Notes: generated by a model not told the origin, from the sequence alone. A stretch of 64,000 nt of DNA from Methyloceanibacter superfactus (GCF_001723305.1 NZ_LPWF01000023.1:174485-238484), one strand, 5' to 3'. Counted from the stretch's first letter, positions 1 through 9,875 are shown. Made by a program: numbers and translations.

Positions 1-114
1 GGACAACGGAGCCATGGACTTTTCCCATGGCAAAATGAGCAAGCCTGGCATCGCGGGGGCCCAGCGCCTCGTGTAGACGATGAGATCGTCCATCCCCCAC
101 GATGAGTTGCCCCG

Positions 115-747
115 ATGCGTTTTCAGATGAGTTCTCCCCTGTCGCCTCGCCTATCGCGCGTCCGGCCGCTCTCGCTGGCCTTCGCGCTCCTTCTGTCACT
201 CGCCGCGCCCGCGGCGGCGCTGGCGCAAGCCGCGCCCGGCGGCGGCTTCGACCCTGCCGACATCGACAAGATCACCGCCTCCGTGCGTCAGGTGCCGTTG
301 ACCGCGGACATGGTCGACCGGCTGATCGCGTCCTTCCCCGACATGCGGCGCGTAGCCGCCAAGTTCGGCGGCACCGAGTTGCCCGCGCAGGCCGGCGCCG
401 CCGGTATCGCCGCGATGCCGGCCGCCAAGCGGAAAGCTCTAGAGGCCGTCGCCGCCGAGCACGGCTTCGAGAGCCTCAACCAGTGGACCGACGTCGCCTC
501 CTCGGTGACCATGACCTACGTCTATGCCATGCAGGGCAAGAAGCCCGGCTCGCTCGACGAGGCGGTCAAGGCGAACATCGCCCAAGCCGAACGCGACCCG
601 ACCCTGAGCGCCGAGCAGAAGCAGCAGACCGTCGCCCAGTATAAGTTGATCGGCGACAAGCTGGCGCGGCTCGAGCCGCTGCAGGAGAATTACACGCTGA
701 TCGTCGAGATGAAGGACAAGATCACGCCGCTCATGGACCCGAACTGA
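115..747 (+). CDS. secreted protein of unknown function
   Basis: A 210-residue protein with a clear export signal: an Arg-containing start followed by a Leu/Ala-rich core and an Ala-x-Ala type cleavage region near residue 38. The mature part is helical-looking, with no cysteines and no motif I recognise. ATG at 115 and 127 are both possible starts. Its last 17 bases overlap the end of the protease gene on the other strand, so the two are convergent. I do not recognise the family; location outside the cytoplasm is inferred from the signal only. Confidence 0.7.
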   Translation: MRFQMSSPLSPRLSRVRPLSLAFALLLSLAAPAAALAQAAPGGGFDPADIDKITASVRQVPLTADMVDRLIASFPDMRRVAAKFGGTELPAQAGAAGIAAMPAAKRKALEAVAAEHGFESLNQWTDVASSVTMTYVYAMQGKKPGSLDEAVKANIAQAERDPTLSAEQKQQTVAQYKLIGDKLARLEPLQENYTLIVEMKDKITPLMDPN

Positions 748-1620
748 GCGGCGCGTAGCCGAGCGCCCGCGCCGTCTCCAAGATGAAGTCGCGATTGGCC
801 GAGATCGCCGCGGCCGCGCTGCGCCGCGTCGACGCCAGGGCGAAAAGCTCAAGCGGCAGCCCTCGCCGCACCGAGATCACGCCCACGTAAGAGAGCTTCC
901 CATCCGCCGCCTCGACGAGAAGCGCGCCGCCGCTATCGCCCGGCATGGCCGCCGATTCCATGCACCACATGGCCCCCGGAAGACCCGCCTCTCGCTCGCG
1001 GCGGCTGGGGAAACAGTCGGCGCCGTCCTTGATCACCACCGGCAGCACCCGGCGGACGCCCGCATCGTCGCATTGACTGTAGGAGGCGCAATGCTCGCCG
1101 CCGAACGCCACGAGCACGCCCCGTCGTGACGCCTCCGGAAGCGAAGGCTGCGTGTCCAACACGAGCTCGCTTTCCGGCGCTCCCACTTCGATCGGATCCT
1201 CCGTCACGAGCAGAGCTAGATCATATGGCAGCCGCTTGAACGCGCCCGCGCCCGCGCCATTCGCGAGCCAGCCCGGCGCGATCGCCGTCTTCGTCACCTT
1301 GTAAGACGTGTTGCGGCCCATCCGCACCACATCACGCCGAGCGTGCCCGGCTCCACATAGGAGTCCACGTAGATGCGCGTACCGCCCACGCTGACCGACT
1401 CTTGCAGGCAATGCGCGGCCGTCACCACGATGCGGGGATAGACGACCGTGCCAGAGCAGATGAGCCGGCCCTGATAGGTAATGGCCACCACGAAGGGAAA
1501 GCGGTCGGCGCCGTCGGTGGTGGCACCGGACAACGCCAGCGCGCCCGATGTTCCGAGCAGCGGCAGCAGCCAAAGCCCCAGCCTCCATTGCCAATGAAGA
1601 TGCCTCGCCGCCTCGATCAT
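731..1620 (-). CDS. trypsin-like (S1 family) secreted serine protease, frameshifted as sequenced
   Basis: A chymotrypsin-fold protease with all three catalytic residues visible: His in VVTAAHC, Asp in YDLALLVTED and Ser in MPGDSGGALL. The N-terminus (start 1620) has a hydrophobic export segment. The first third, up to about 1335, and the rest are in different frames; the span is 890 bases (3n+2), so one missing base restores the reading. It begins 12 bases after the YVTN gene and is the last gene of the mxa-type transcript. A role in periplasmic maturation or turnover of the methanol dehydrogenase system is an inference from position only. Confidence 0.8.
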
Positions 1621-1632
1621 CGCGCGAGCCCG

Positions 1633-2600
1633 CTAGCCGGAGGGAACGATCGCGAGGCCGCGCGCGCCCTCGCCGGCGTCGAGCCGCTTCAACTCCCGGC
1701 CGGTCTCGCCATCGAGCACGGAGATGTCCCCGGACATCCAGTTGACCACATAGGCCTTGCTGCCGTCGGGAAGCATGACGATGCTCTCGGGATAGCGCCC
1801 CACCTTGGCGCGATAGGTCGCCACCAGAGACGCGGCATCCACCACATTCACCGTGCCCGACTGCTGATTGGCGACGAAGATCCGGTCGCCGCCGGGCGCG
1901 ACGGCGACGCCGTAGGGCATGGCGCCAACACGCACGGTTCCGATCCGCGCCAGGCTGTCGGCGCCCAGCACCGAAACGTCGCCACCCTGCACATTGGCCA
2001 CATAGACTCTGTTGCCCGCCGGCGAGACGGCGAGCGCGAAAGGCGCATGGCCGACCGCGACCGTGGCGATCACGATCAACCGGTCGGTGTCGACCACGCT
2101 CAGGCTGTTGTCCTCGCGATTGGCGATGAAGGCACGCCGGCTCTGGGGCGCAGCGCCACATGCGCCGGCGCGTGTCCGACCGAGATCTCGGCGATCTTGC
2201 TGCCGGTCTCGCCGTCGAGCACGAGGAGCAGGTTTCGGTTCCAATCGCTGACGAACAAGCGGCCGTCGCTCGCCACGGCGATACCGAACGGCGCACCGCC
2301 CACGTCGAGCAGTCTCGGCACACCGAGCCGATGCCCATCGAGGATGGAGATCTGCCCAGCTTCGGGATGGGTGATGTAGATATGCCGTCCTCCGGGCGCG
2401 GCGGTGATCATGGCCGGCCCCGACGCCACGGCGAGCGTCGCCACCTTGGCGTCGCTGCCGGTATCGATCACCAAAACGCTGTTATCGGTCTGATTGGTGA
2501 CATAGAGAAGCGGCGCCGCGGCCTGCGCTGAGGCGGCAATCGCGGACGCCAGGACCAGCGGCGCAACCGCCGCGGCCAACCTCTTGAGCGTCGCGAGCAT
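1633..2600 (-). CDS. periplasmic YVTN-type beta-propeller protein, frameshifted as sequenced
   Basis: A signal peptide (MLATLKRL... to AQA) is followed by repeats of about 42 residues of the form LYVTNQTDNSVLVIDT, RLFVSDWNRNLLLVLD, RVYVANVQGGDVSVL and KAYVVNWMSGDISVLD, each with a GxxPxGIAVxPxG partner. This is a YVTN/NHL-like beta-propeller, typically a periplasmic binding or scaffold fold. The frame breaks near 2147 at a run of four C on the coding strand; a fifth C restores continuity into repeats that carry on without loss, and the span is 3n+2. The start at 2600 has GAGGAGG upstream and lies 11 bases after mxaD, so it is co-transcribed. Function unknown; an mxa role is inference. Confidence 0.8.
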
Positions 2601-2611
2601 GGCGTCCTCCT

Positions 2612-3151
2612 CTATTGCGCTTCGACCTGCTCCTTCAGGGTTTTCAGGCCTTCCTGAAAGTACCGCGTGACCGCCTCGATGGCCGCCTGGTCGTTCTGTG
2701 TCTCGGACGGGAAGTTGCCTGTGTCGGCGCGATAGAGCCGCGCGTCCCATATGACTTCGCTGCCGCCGTTGGCGCCCGGCTTCACCATGAGCGTCGACGA
2801 ATAGAAGCTGGCGGGGAAGGACTCGATGTCTGGCGTAGCCAGGCGATAGGAGTAGGACATCTCGTCATCGAGATACTCGTCGAGACTGTCGATGAGCTGA
2901 CCGCCCGATTTCAGCACCACGACGCGTGTGCCGTCCGCGGCGTTGCCGCCACTTCCCTTGCTTGACTCCACCAGCGGGTTCCACCCCGCGAGCCCGTCGA
3001 AATCCTTCACCGCCGCCCACACCGTCTCCGGCGGCGCGGCGATGGCGATCGACTGCTCGACCTTCTGGGGGGTCGGCCCATGCGCGGCGGCAGGCGTCAC
3101 GGCAAGCAGGGTAAGGACGGCGAAACACGCCAAGACGTGGGACAGACTCAT
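2612..3151 (-). CDS. mxaD: MxaD, periplasmic SRPBCC-family protein of methanol oxidation
   Basis: A 179-residue protein with a signal peptide ending at AAAHG and then an SRPBCC (START/Bet v1-like) domain: IAIAAPPETVWAAVKDF near residue 40, GLAGWNPLVESS, and a C-terminal helix with RYFQEGLKTLKEQVE. This matches MxaD, which in Methylobacterium is reported to aid electron transfer between methanol dehydrogenase and cytochrome cL. Start chosen at 3151 because it overlaps the mxaL stop by one base (TGATG). It follows mxaL in the canonical mxa order. Family assignment is secure; the exact molecular role is not resolved by sequence. Confidence 0.88.
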   Translation of the reverse strand: MSLSHVLACFAVLTLLAVTPAAAHGPTPQKVEQSIAIAAPPETVWAAVKDFDGLAGWNPLVESSKGSGGNAADGTRVVVLKSGGQLIDSLDEYLDDEMSYSYRLATPDIESFPASFYSSTLMVKPGANGGSEVIWDARLYRADTGNFPSETQNDQAAIEAVTRYFQEGLKTLKEQVEAQ

Positions 3152-4172
3152 CAATGCGCCTCTTTCGGTTTGACGTTTGCGGAATGGAAGCGGGACTGCG
3201 GTGCGCTCGCGACGCGACGCGCCGCCAGACGGTCGCGCAGCGGCAAGGCGCCGTAGAGAAGAACGAGCAGCAACAGCGCCAGCGCCGCCGGGTAAGGCCT
3301 GATATCCGTGGCGACCACGACGGCGCGCGGACGGGCGACCGTCTCGAAGGCGCGGAGCAGCGGCCCGGCACCGTCGAGATGTGCGTAAGCGAGGCCCGTC
3401 TGGCTGGCCAATCCCTTCAGATGGTCCTCCTTCACCGAGGTCATGTGCTCGTTGTTGTTTGCGCGCATGTCGCCGAACGGCGCCCATTTCGGGTGCCAGC
3501 CCGGACGCGAGGACGCATCGGGCGGCGGCTGGCCGGAGCGATTCTCCTGGAGCACGTCGTCGACGCCGAGCACGCCGATCTCGCTTCCGGAATCGTCGAA
3601 TTTCTGCAACGGCACCAATGTCTTACCGCCTACGCCGACAAGCAGTCCGGCGACCTCGCCGGGCTTTCCCTCGAAGGGCGGCATACCCGTCCAGGGAAGC
3701 GGCGGCGCCTCGTGCCCGTCGGTGAAGAACACAAGATCGGTGTCGAGCCCCTTTGCCACGGGGATGGCGTCATGCACGCCGGCCGTGATGTAGCTGTCGC
3801 CTTCCCAGGCCATGCGCCAGTCGAGCCCGCTGATCGCGGCGTCGATGCCGGCGAAGTTCTCGCAGACCTCGACCGGCTCGAACAACACGAACACGCGGCG
3901 CGCGGTGAAGATCCCAAGCCCGAACTTGGAGCGGCACGGCAGGCTCGCCACGAAGCCGCTCAAGCGCTCCTTGACGAGATCGAGCCGGCTCGCCGGCTTC
4001 CCGTCGAGCGAAACGTCGCGCGTGTTCATGCTTGAGGTGATGTCCACGAACGCATGACGTCATAGGCCTCGCGCGTGAGCTTGACGCGCGGCAATGCGAG
4101 CCCCGCGACGATCAGTAGGAGCGCGGCGACGAGGAGCCAGAACCGGAGCTCATGAAACGCAGGACGGTTCAT
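3151..4172 (-). CDS. mxaL: MxaL, von Willebrand A-domain protein for methanol dehydrogenase maturation, frameshifted
   Basis: The N-terminus (start 4172) encodes one membrane helix after MNRPAFHELRFWL. The vWA domain then begins with the metal-ion-dependent adhesion motif DITSSMN (DxSxS-like) and includes DLVFFTDGHE. A second membrane helix near the C-terminus (ALALLLLVLLYGALPL) gives the usual MxaL layout with the vWA domain in the periplasm. The anchor and the vWA domain are in different frames, with the break near 4053; the span is 3n+2. It overlaps mxaK by 4 bases (ATGA) and mxaD by one. MxaACKL are needed for calcium incorporation into methanol dehydrogenase in Methylobacterium. Confidence 0.85.
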
Positions 4173-4787
4173 GGCGCGCCCCTCGGCACGCCCGGCAGAT
4201 CACTCCACAGATCCTTGCGCGGTTCCTGCTGAAGGGGCTCCTCGCTCGGCGCGATCTGCGGCAGGTCGCGGACAAGGCGCGCGGCCACGTCGAGATTGTA
4301 TTTCACGTCCCAGGCTTGCGGATCGAGGCGAAGCGCCTGATTGTAGTCCTCCTTGGCGAGATTGACGAAGGACGTCGCCTTGTCGAACTTGCCGCGCTCG
4401 ATGGCTTCGAAGCTGGCGCGAAGCCGTGTATTGCCGGCGTCGTAGAGCATCGCGACGCGCGTTTTCTTATCCGCGCGGAATTGGCCTGGTCGACAAGATC
4501 TGCGCCTCGTCGATCCGGTCGCGCCACAGGAGATAGTAGGCACGCGCAAACAACACCGCGGGCGATGCGCGCTCGGGATCGATCGCCACATTGTCCCCAG
4601 CGGCCAGCGCCTTGATCGTCGCATTGTCCCGCGTATCGGCATACCAGCGCCAACCGGATGCAATGGTCAGGGCGAGCCCCAAGGCGAGCAGGAACCACAT
4701 GAAGACGACCCGCGCGGCGTAGAGCGAGCCGAGCACGCGGCGCGGAAGGCCCGGTCTTCCCAAAGGCTTCATCGCACGCCGCATCAT
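4169..4787 (-). CDS. mxaK: MxaK, membrane-anchored methanol oxidation accessory protein, frameshifted twice
   Basis: About 207 residues: an Arg-rich start, one membrane helix (FLLALGLALTIASGW), then a soluble region with TPR-like helices such as PAVLFARAYYLLWRDR and NTRLRASFEAIERGKFDKA. Size, topology and place between mxaC and mxaL identify it as MxaK. The frame changes twice near 4485-4500; adding a C in the ATCTTG stretch and one more base just downstream restores one protein, agreeing with a 3n+1 span. The start at 4787 overlaps the mxaC stop and the stop overlaps the mxaL start, both as ATGA. Its partner interactions with MxaA, C and L are known from the family, not seen here. Confidence 0.82.
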
Positions 4788-6534
4788 TCCGCCTCCGGTA
4801 GGCCGACGGCGCTGTCCGCCCCTTTGAGATCGGACAGGGTAGCGCCCGACAAATCCGCATTGGCGAAGTCCGCGCCCGCCACGTCGGCGCCGTCGAGATG
4901 CGCGCCCGACATCTTGGCCCAGTTGAAGCGCGCCTTGACCAGCGTGGCGTTGCGCAAGCTCGCGAAGATGAGCACGGTATGGACCATGTTCGCGCCGGTG
5001 AGATCGGCGCCATCGAGCTCACGCCCGCCATGTCGAGCCGGACCGGCACCATGCCCTGGTTCGCCGGGTCCGCACCGAGATCGGCGTCGACAAGCTTGGC
5101 CCCGTCCATGCGCGCGTTACGCAGCTCGCCGATGATGCGGGTCTTGGAGAGGTCGGCGCCAGTGAGGTTCGATCCGTTCATCACCACGGCGAACATCTCC
5201 GCGCCGGTGAAATCCGCATCGGCGAAATCGGCCTCGTTGGCGACCATGCGATTGAGATTGGCACCGGCGAAGTTCGCCCCTTGCACGGCAGACCCGCTCA
5301 GATTGGCGGCGAAGAGATCGGCCCGCTTGAAGTCGATGCCGGACAGATCGAGGCCCGTCAGATCGCGGCGCGACAGATCGGGCCGGTCCTCGCCCGACGC
5401 ACCGAGAATGACCAAGAGCTGCTCCCGGGTAATCTCTCCGGCGGCCGCGTTCTCCGGCAGCACCCCAAGCGCCGTCGAGAGAAGCAGGGCAAGTCCGAGG
5501 AGCGCGCGCCGCGAGACGCCGCGCCCGGAGACTTTCACCTCGGCAAGCTTGGCGAGAACCAAGAGAAGAAGGCCGACGCCCGCGATCCCATAGGCCACGC
5601 CCGACAAGTCCTTCTGCGGAATCCGCTCGTCGTAACGCATGGGCCGCCGCTCGAGCTTGTCGATCGCGGCGACCGCCTCGCCCACCGCGGCGGGGTTCTC
5701 CACCTCGAAGGCCTTGTAGGGGATCTTGAGATTCTCGAAGAACAGGTGGAGGTGCCGCTCGGGCATGGCGAAGGGCGTGTCGGTGTCGTCCGGCCCCGGC
5801 TTGTCGAAAATGCCGCGCGAATTCTCCGTGCGCAGGAATATCCAATAGAGATTGACCGGCCGCTTCAGGAAGGCGGCCTCCAGCTTCTGCTGGACCTTGC
5901 GATTGATCACCGCCGCGCCGTCGGACACCAGCACGATAGCGCGGCTGGCGATGCCGCCGTCCGCACCTTGCGTGGACAGGATGTCGGCGTCGTGCATGGA
6001 GAGCGCCATGGCGAGGCCCTTGCCCACATTGGTGAGGGCGAGGCCGGGCTGCTCGATGGCGTCGATCGCGCCGAGCGTCGCCTCCTTATGATCGGAGAGC
6101 GGCAGCACATACATCGGCGCGGTCGAGAAGGCGGCGACCCCGAAGCGGTCGTGCTCGCGACTGGTGACGAACTGCTTGAGGAAGCGCTTGGCCGCCGCCG
6201 ACTTGGACTCTTCGCCGCTCTTCGTCGGTGCTTGGCCCGCGAAGGTGTCGTTCATGCTGGCCGAACGGTCGAACAGCAGCACGATATTGGCCCCCTCGCC
6301 CAAGCGCTCGATGCTTTGCCCAAGACGATGCAGTCCGGCGAGTCCGAGCACGAGCGACGCGATGGCAACGGCGCCAAGGAGCCTCAGCGCAAAATCGACG
6401 GCAACCGACAGCGGATCCGGCTTCCCGTCTCGCAACGAGGGATAGCCTTCGGCATCTTGCGCCATGGCAAGCAACGGCAGCACGGCAAGCGGGAGGAGAA
6501 GCAGCACATAGGGGTAGGTGACGGCGAGGTTCAT
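4784..6534 (-). CDS. mxaC: MxaC: vWA protein carrying a C-terminal pentapeptide-repeat domain, frameshifted near its end
   Basis: Residues 1-340 match MxaC: an N-terminal helix (YPYVLLLLPLAVLPLLAMA), a second helix, and a vWA domain with the intact motif FDRSASMND, ending in a membrane helix near YGIAGVGLLLLVLAKL. Unusually the same frame runs on through another hydrophobic segment (LLGLALLLSTALGVLP) into about 200 residues of pentapeptide repeats of the A(D/N)LxG type, such as RRDLTGLDLSGIDF and DFADADFTGAEMF. There is no stop between the parts. A single-base loss near 5020 shifts the last 75 residues, which resume the repeats. A GTG before the third helix could instead start a separate protein; the lack of any stop favours fusion. 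It overlaps mxaA and mxaK by 3-4 bases. Confidence 0.82.
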
Positions 6535-7450
6535 GCGGCCCTCCGTTCGGCGGCGCCGAAGCTCCGCGCCGAGCGCGCAACGGGCGGAAGCGGCATGGCA
6601 TCTGCCGCGCCCGCCATGTCATTGCCGAAGACGCGCGGCGCGAGCTGGCGAAGAACCGGCCGATTTCGGCTTCATAGGGTCGGAACTGAACTCGGCCTGA
6701 AAGGAAGTCCGGCACGTCCTCCGCGAGCAGCCTGCGACCGGCCGACGCATCGAATGCGCGATGGAGATCGAGGAGACCCGTGCGATAGGCGTCATCGTCC
6801 GGAACGCGCGACAAACGCCGTAGCCTACGCGCCGCTTCGGTGAAGGGGCGCGTGGCCCGCCTGCCGAACGGGCCCCAGGCATGGTGATAAGCGAGCAGTC
6901 CAATCCCAATCAGAATAGTGACGACCCCTGCGCCGAGGCCGGCACGCGCTTGGCGGGTCGAGATCGTGCGCGGCAGCGCATCGGGCCTCAGATAGCCCAC
7001 CGGTCCCTCCTCCGGCTGCTCGGGCAACACCTCGCGTAATGGCGCCATGATGAAGCGGAAGGGCGGCACTTCGGCCGCGGCCGTCTTGTCGCCGGCGGCA
7101 AAGCGCAAGGTGATGGCCGGCAGGCTACGCGCCTCGGGCGACAGCGGCACATAGAGGGTCTGGTAGAGAAGCTTGAGACGGTAGCGGGTTTGCCCGTCCG
7201 CCTCGCGCGCCGAGACGTCGGCCGCACGCAAATCGAGCCAATAGGAAAGCCGCCGGGCTGTGGGCTGCGACGCGGGCTCGAGCTTGTAGGGTTCGGCCAC
7301 CGTCACCACGATCTCGCGCGTCAGCAGATCACCGACGAAATATCCGAAACCGCGCGGGTCGATGGTGCCAACGGAAAGGACCGGCGAGTCCGCCGCCAGC
7401 GCCGCGAGCGGGGCCGCGAAGCAAAGGAGTACGGTGAGCAGCCGGATCAC
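6531..7450 (-). CDS. mxaA: MxaA, membrane protein for calcium insertion into methanol dehydrogenase, frameshifted near its end
   Basis: A signal peptide (to ALAADS), a periplasmic beta-rich domain (GTIDPRGFGYFVGDLL, RLSYWLDLRAADV), one membrane helix near residue 185 (GVVTILIGIGLLAYH) and a cytoplasmic tail with RLSRVPDDDAYRTGLLDLHRAFD, the conserved MxaA tail. The frame breaks near 6638; in the restored frame the protein ends at GAAERRAA with a stop that overlaps the mxaC ATG. The span is 3n+2. The gene overlaps mxaS by 4 bases. Calcium-insertion involvement is family knowledge from Methylobacterium mutants. Confidence 0.85.
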
Positions 7451-8325
7451 GCGGCTTCACCCATGAGATACGCCCCGAACTTGTCCCAATCGACCCGCCC
7501 CATGACTTGGAAGGGCGGACGGCCATAGCGCACGGCCAGCGCGCGCAAGGCCTTTGCCGCCATCGCCTCCTCGTGCATCAGCGCCGCGCGCAAAGAGGGC
7601 CGCATGACGTAGAGCCGCTGGCGTCCGGTCTCGAGATCGGCGAGCGACACCAGACCATAGCGCGGCAGGTCGCGCGTCTCCCGCGGATCGCGCAGCACGA
7701 TGGAGATGACGTCGTGCGCCGACAGCGCCTCGAACACCGCCTCCATCAGATCGCGTGGCCAATAGAAATCGGAGATGACGAAGACCAGCTTGCGCCGCCC
7801 GGCGAGATAGGCGGCGCCTTCCAGCAGCCCCTCCGCGCCGTGGCCCGCGGGCAAGTAAGCCCGCAAGTCCGCCACCATGTCCGCTTCGGTGCCGCGCGAG
7901 CGCGTAGCCGGCAGCAAGAATTTCGGCAGAATGGTCTCGTCGCAGCCGATCAAACCGAAAGAATCGCCGATGCGACGGGCCGACGCGGCAAGCGCGCCGC
8001 AGAGATTCGCTACGACATCCATCTTGTCGACACTGCCCGCGAAGCCCATGGAGGCAGAGAGGTCGACCAGCGCATACACGGTGATCGAGGTCTTCTGCTC
8101 AAAGCGCTTGACGTAGAGATTGCCGAAAGGATCGCGCAACGACATGCGCAGATCGATACGGCGCGGGTCCTGCGAGCGCACGAGGAGGTCGTGGTCACGG
8201 AACAGCCCGCCCGCCCCCTCGACCTTGCCGCGATGGGCGCCAATCCGCACGCCGGCCGCGCGCCAGTCGAGCCGGTACGGCACATCGACTTGTGGAACGC
8301 TTGAGCCGGAGTGCGGGTCGCTCAT
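7447..8325 (-). CDS. mxaS: MxaS, DUF58-family maturation protein
   Basis: An intact 292-residue protein with the DUF58/vWA-like fold: the N-terminal strand region HDLLVRSQDPRRIDLRMSLRDP, a vWA-type motif in VDLSASMGFAGSVDKM, and KLVFVISDFYWPRDLM in the middle. It sits directly between mxaR and mxaA with 4-base ATGA overlaps on both sides, so translation is probably coupled. MxaS with a MoxR ATPase is a standard AAA-plus-vWA chaperone pair; in this cluster it is expected to assist methanol dehydrogenase metal loading or assembly. Confidence 0.88.
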   Translation of the reverse strand: MSDPHSGSSVPQVDVPYRLDWRAAGVRIGAHRGKVEGAGGLFRDHDLLVRSQDPRRIDLRMSLRDPFGNLYVKRFEQKTSITVYALVDLSASMGFAGSVDKMDVVANLCGALAASARRIGDSFGLIGCDETILPKFLLPATRSRGTEADMVADLRAYLPAGHGAEGLLEGAAYLAGRRKLVFVISDFYWPRDLMEAVFEALSAHDVISIVLRDPRETRDLPRYGLVSLADLETGRQRLYVMRPSLRAALMHEEAMAAKALRALAVRYGRPPFQVMGRVDWDKFGAYLMGEAA

Positions 8326-9380
8326 GGGGCCGGCACCGTGGCGAACACTTGCTTGAACAATGCCGTGACCAGTGCGTCACGCCGAAGCTCATAGATCGGA
8401 TCGAGGAAGACGCGATGCGACATGACCTCGGTGAACACCGCGCGCAGATCCTCCGGCACCACCATGTCGCGGCCTGCGAGCCACGCGGCCACGCGGCCCG
8501 CGCGGACGAGATAGGCCATACCGCGCGGCGAGGCGCCGCCCTGCACCAGCCGCGTCATGTCCACGCCGTCAATGTCGATGCCCACAGAGAGCGGATCGCG
8601 AGCCGCGTTCCAAAGATCGAGTGTGTAGCGCTCCAGCGCCTCACTCGCGTGGATCTCCGACTGGATGGCGCGCGCCACGTCGCTCAAAGCGCGATAGTCG
8701 AGCACATCCTCGGGAACCGCGCGCACCAGCGCATCGGCGTCGTAGAAGCGCGGATCGAAGGCAAGCGCGCGGCGAATGTCGCGATCCTTCGGCGTCTCCA
8801 TGGTGATCTCCATGAAGAAGCGGTCTCGCGCGGCCGCCGGCAGCTCGAACGTCTCTTCGCGCTCGATGCGGTTGCGGTCGGCGAAAACGAGAAGATAGGG
8901 AAATTCGTGCTCACGATTGAACGCGGTCACGCTGCGCTCGGCCATGAGCCGCAGCAGAAGCGAATGGACTTGCGGCCTTGCGCGATTGATCTCGTTGAAG
9001 AAGAAGACCGTAAGGTCCTCGCCATGGCGAAGCGCGGGGCCCGGATCGACGCGTGGCCGGCCGTCCTTGTCGAGATAGGTGTAGTAGACGAGATCGGCGG
9101 GCATCAGGTCGATCGTGCCTTCTACGCGCTCGAACGCGCCGCCCAGCGCCCTGGCCGCGGCGCGCAGCAACGTGGTCTTGCCGACGCCGACATCGCCTTC
9201 CAGCAGAACATGGCCGCGGGCGAAAACAGCGATGGTAAGAAGCGTAACGACGCGGTCCTGACCGATGATCGCCTCGTGCAGCGCGGCTTCGAAGGCTCGC
9301 GCGCGGTCGCGCCAAACAGCGAGGTCGACGGCCTTGGCCGGGCGATCCGACTCGATCTGGGAAGCCTGACGGCGCGCCAT
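8322..9380 (-). CDS. mxaR: MxaR/MoxR AAA+ ATPase for methanol dehydrogenase activation
   Basis: A 352-residue MoxR-type AAA+ ATPase. Walker A is GDVGVGKTTL near residue 84, Walker B is VFFFNEINRARP, and the sensor region includes MSHRVFLDPIYELRR near the end. It is the first gene after the terminator following mxaI and heads the maturation block. MoxR ATPases act with vWA proteins, here MxaS, MxaC and MxaL, to load metal or assemble their target, the periplasmic methanol dehydrogenase. No frame problem. Confidence 0.92.
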   Translation of the reverse strand: MARRQASQIESDRPAKAVDLAVWRDRARAFEAALHEAIIGQDRVVTLLTIAVFARGHVLLEGDVGVGKTTLLRAAARALGGAFERVEGTIDLMPADLVYYTYLDKDGRPRVDPGPALRHGEDLTVFFFNEINRARPQVHSLLLRLMAERSVTAFNREHEFPYLLVFADRNRIEREETFELPAAARDRFFMEITMETPKDRDIRRALAFDPRFYDADALVRAVPEDVLDYRALSDVARAIQSEIHASEALERYTLDLWNAARDPLSVGIDIDGVDMTRLVQGGASPRGMAYLVRAGRVAAWLAGRDMVVPEDLRAVFTEVMSHRVFLDPIYELRRDALVTALFKQVFATVPAP

Positions 9381-9480
9381 GCGAAAGCCCCTCTCACGTG
9401 GACCCGGGCCGCTATTCGATGCCCCTCGTGCCGGATGGGTCGAAGCAGCGGGTCAAAGACGATGGATCAAGACGACCGGA

Positions 9481-9518
9481 TCAAAGACAAAAGGGGGGTG
9501 CAGCCGAAGCCGCACCCC
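9481..9518 (-). terminator. intrinsic terminator or attenuator between mxaI and mxaR
   Basis: On the minus strand a 10-base stem (9509-9518 with 9495-9504, one G-U pair) closed by a TTCG tetraloop is followed by TTTTGTCTTT. It lies 60 bases past the mxaI stop and about 100 before mxaR. It would cut most transcripts after the structural genes and leave low read-through into the maturation genes. Confidence 0.7.
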
Positions 9519-9578
9519 ACCCCCAAAGAACAGTGATGGACCTGTTCCGAGGGTTAGCTCTGGGAGAAGCAGACAGAG

Positions 9579-9875
9579 CTAAATCTTCGAAACGTCGTAG
9601 ACCCACTTGCCGGTCTTCTTGAAGTGCTCGGAACGCTTGGCGTTGCGCGCCTCCATCGCCCGCTCGGACTCAGCCTGCTTGGCGATCTCCTTCGGGTCGT
9701 GCTTCGGGTCGTATTTCGAGCCCTTCACCTTCTCGGGGTAGCCGGGCTTCGGCTCCCAGCAATTGCCGGGGGCTTTGCACTTCGTGCCGTCATAGGCCAG
9801 CGCGCCGCCGGCTGTGAGGGCCAGCGCGACAGCGCCAACAAGCGCCGCGCCAGTGATGCGGATCGTCTTCGTCAT
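9579..9875 (-). CDS. mxaI: MxaI, methanol dehydrogenase small (beta) subunit
   Basis: A 98-residue protein with a signal peptide ending at GGALA. The mature part begins YDGTKCKAPGNCWEPKPGYP, the classic beta-subunit start with its disulphide-forming cysteines, and ends in a Lys-rich helix (ERAMEARNAKRSEHFKK). It wraps the MxaF subunit in the periplasmic alpha2beta2 enzyme. Its presence, with mxaF, marks the calcium MxaFI enzyme; XoxF enzymes lack it. The gene follows mxaG on the same strand and precedes a terminator. Confidence 0.96.
   Translation of the reverse strand: MTKTIRITGAALVGAVALALTAGGALAYDGTKCKAPGNCWEPKPGYPEKVKGSKYDPKHDPKEIAKQAESERAMEARNAKRSEHFKKTGKWVYDVSKI

Noticed and set aside
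5281..6843. A 520-codon plus-strand open frame opposite mxaC and mxaA
   Set aside because: Runs across two conserved minus-strand genes and has no recognisable protein features.
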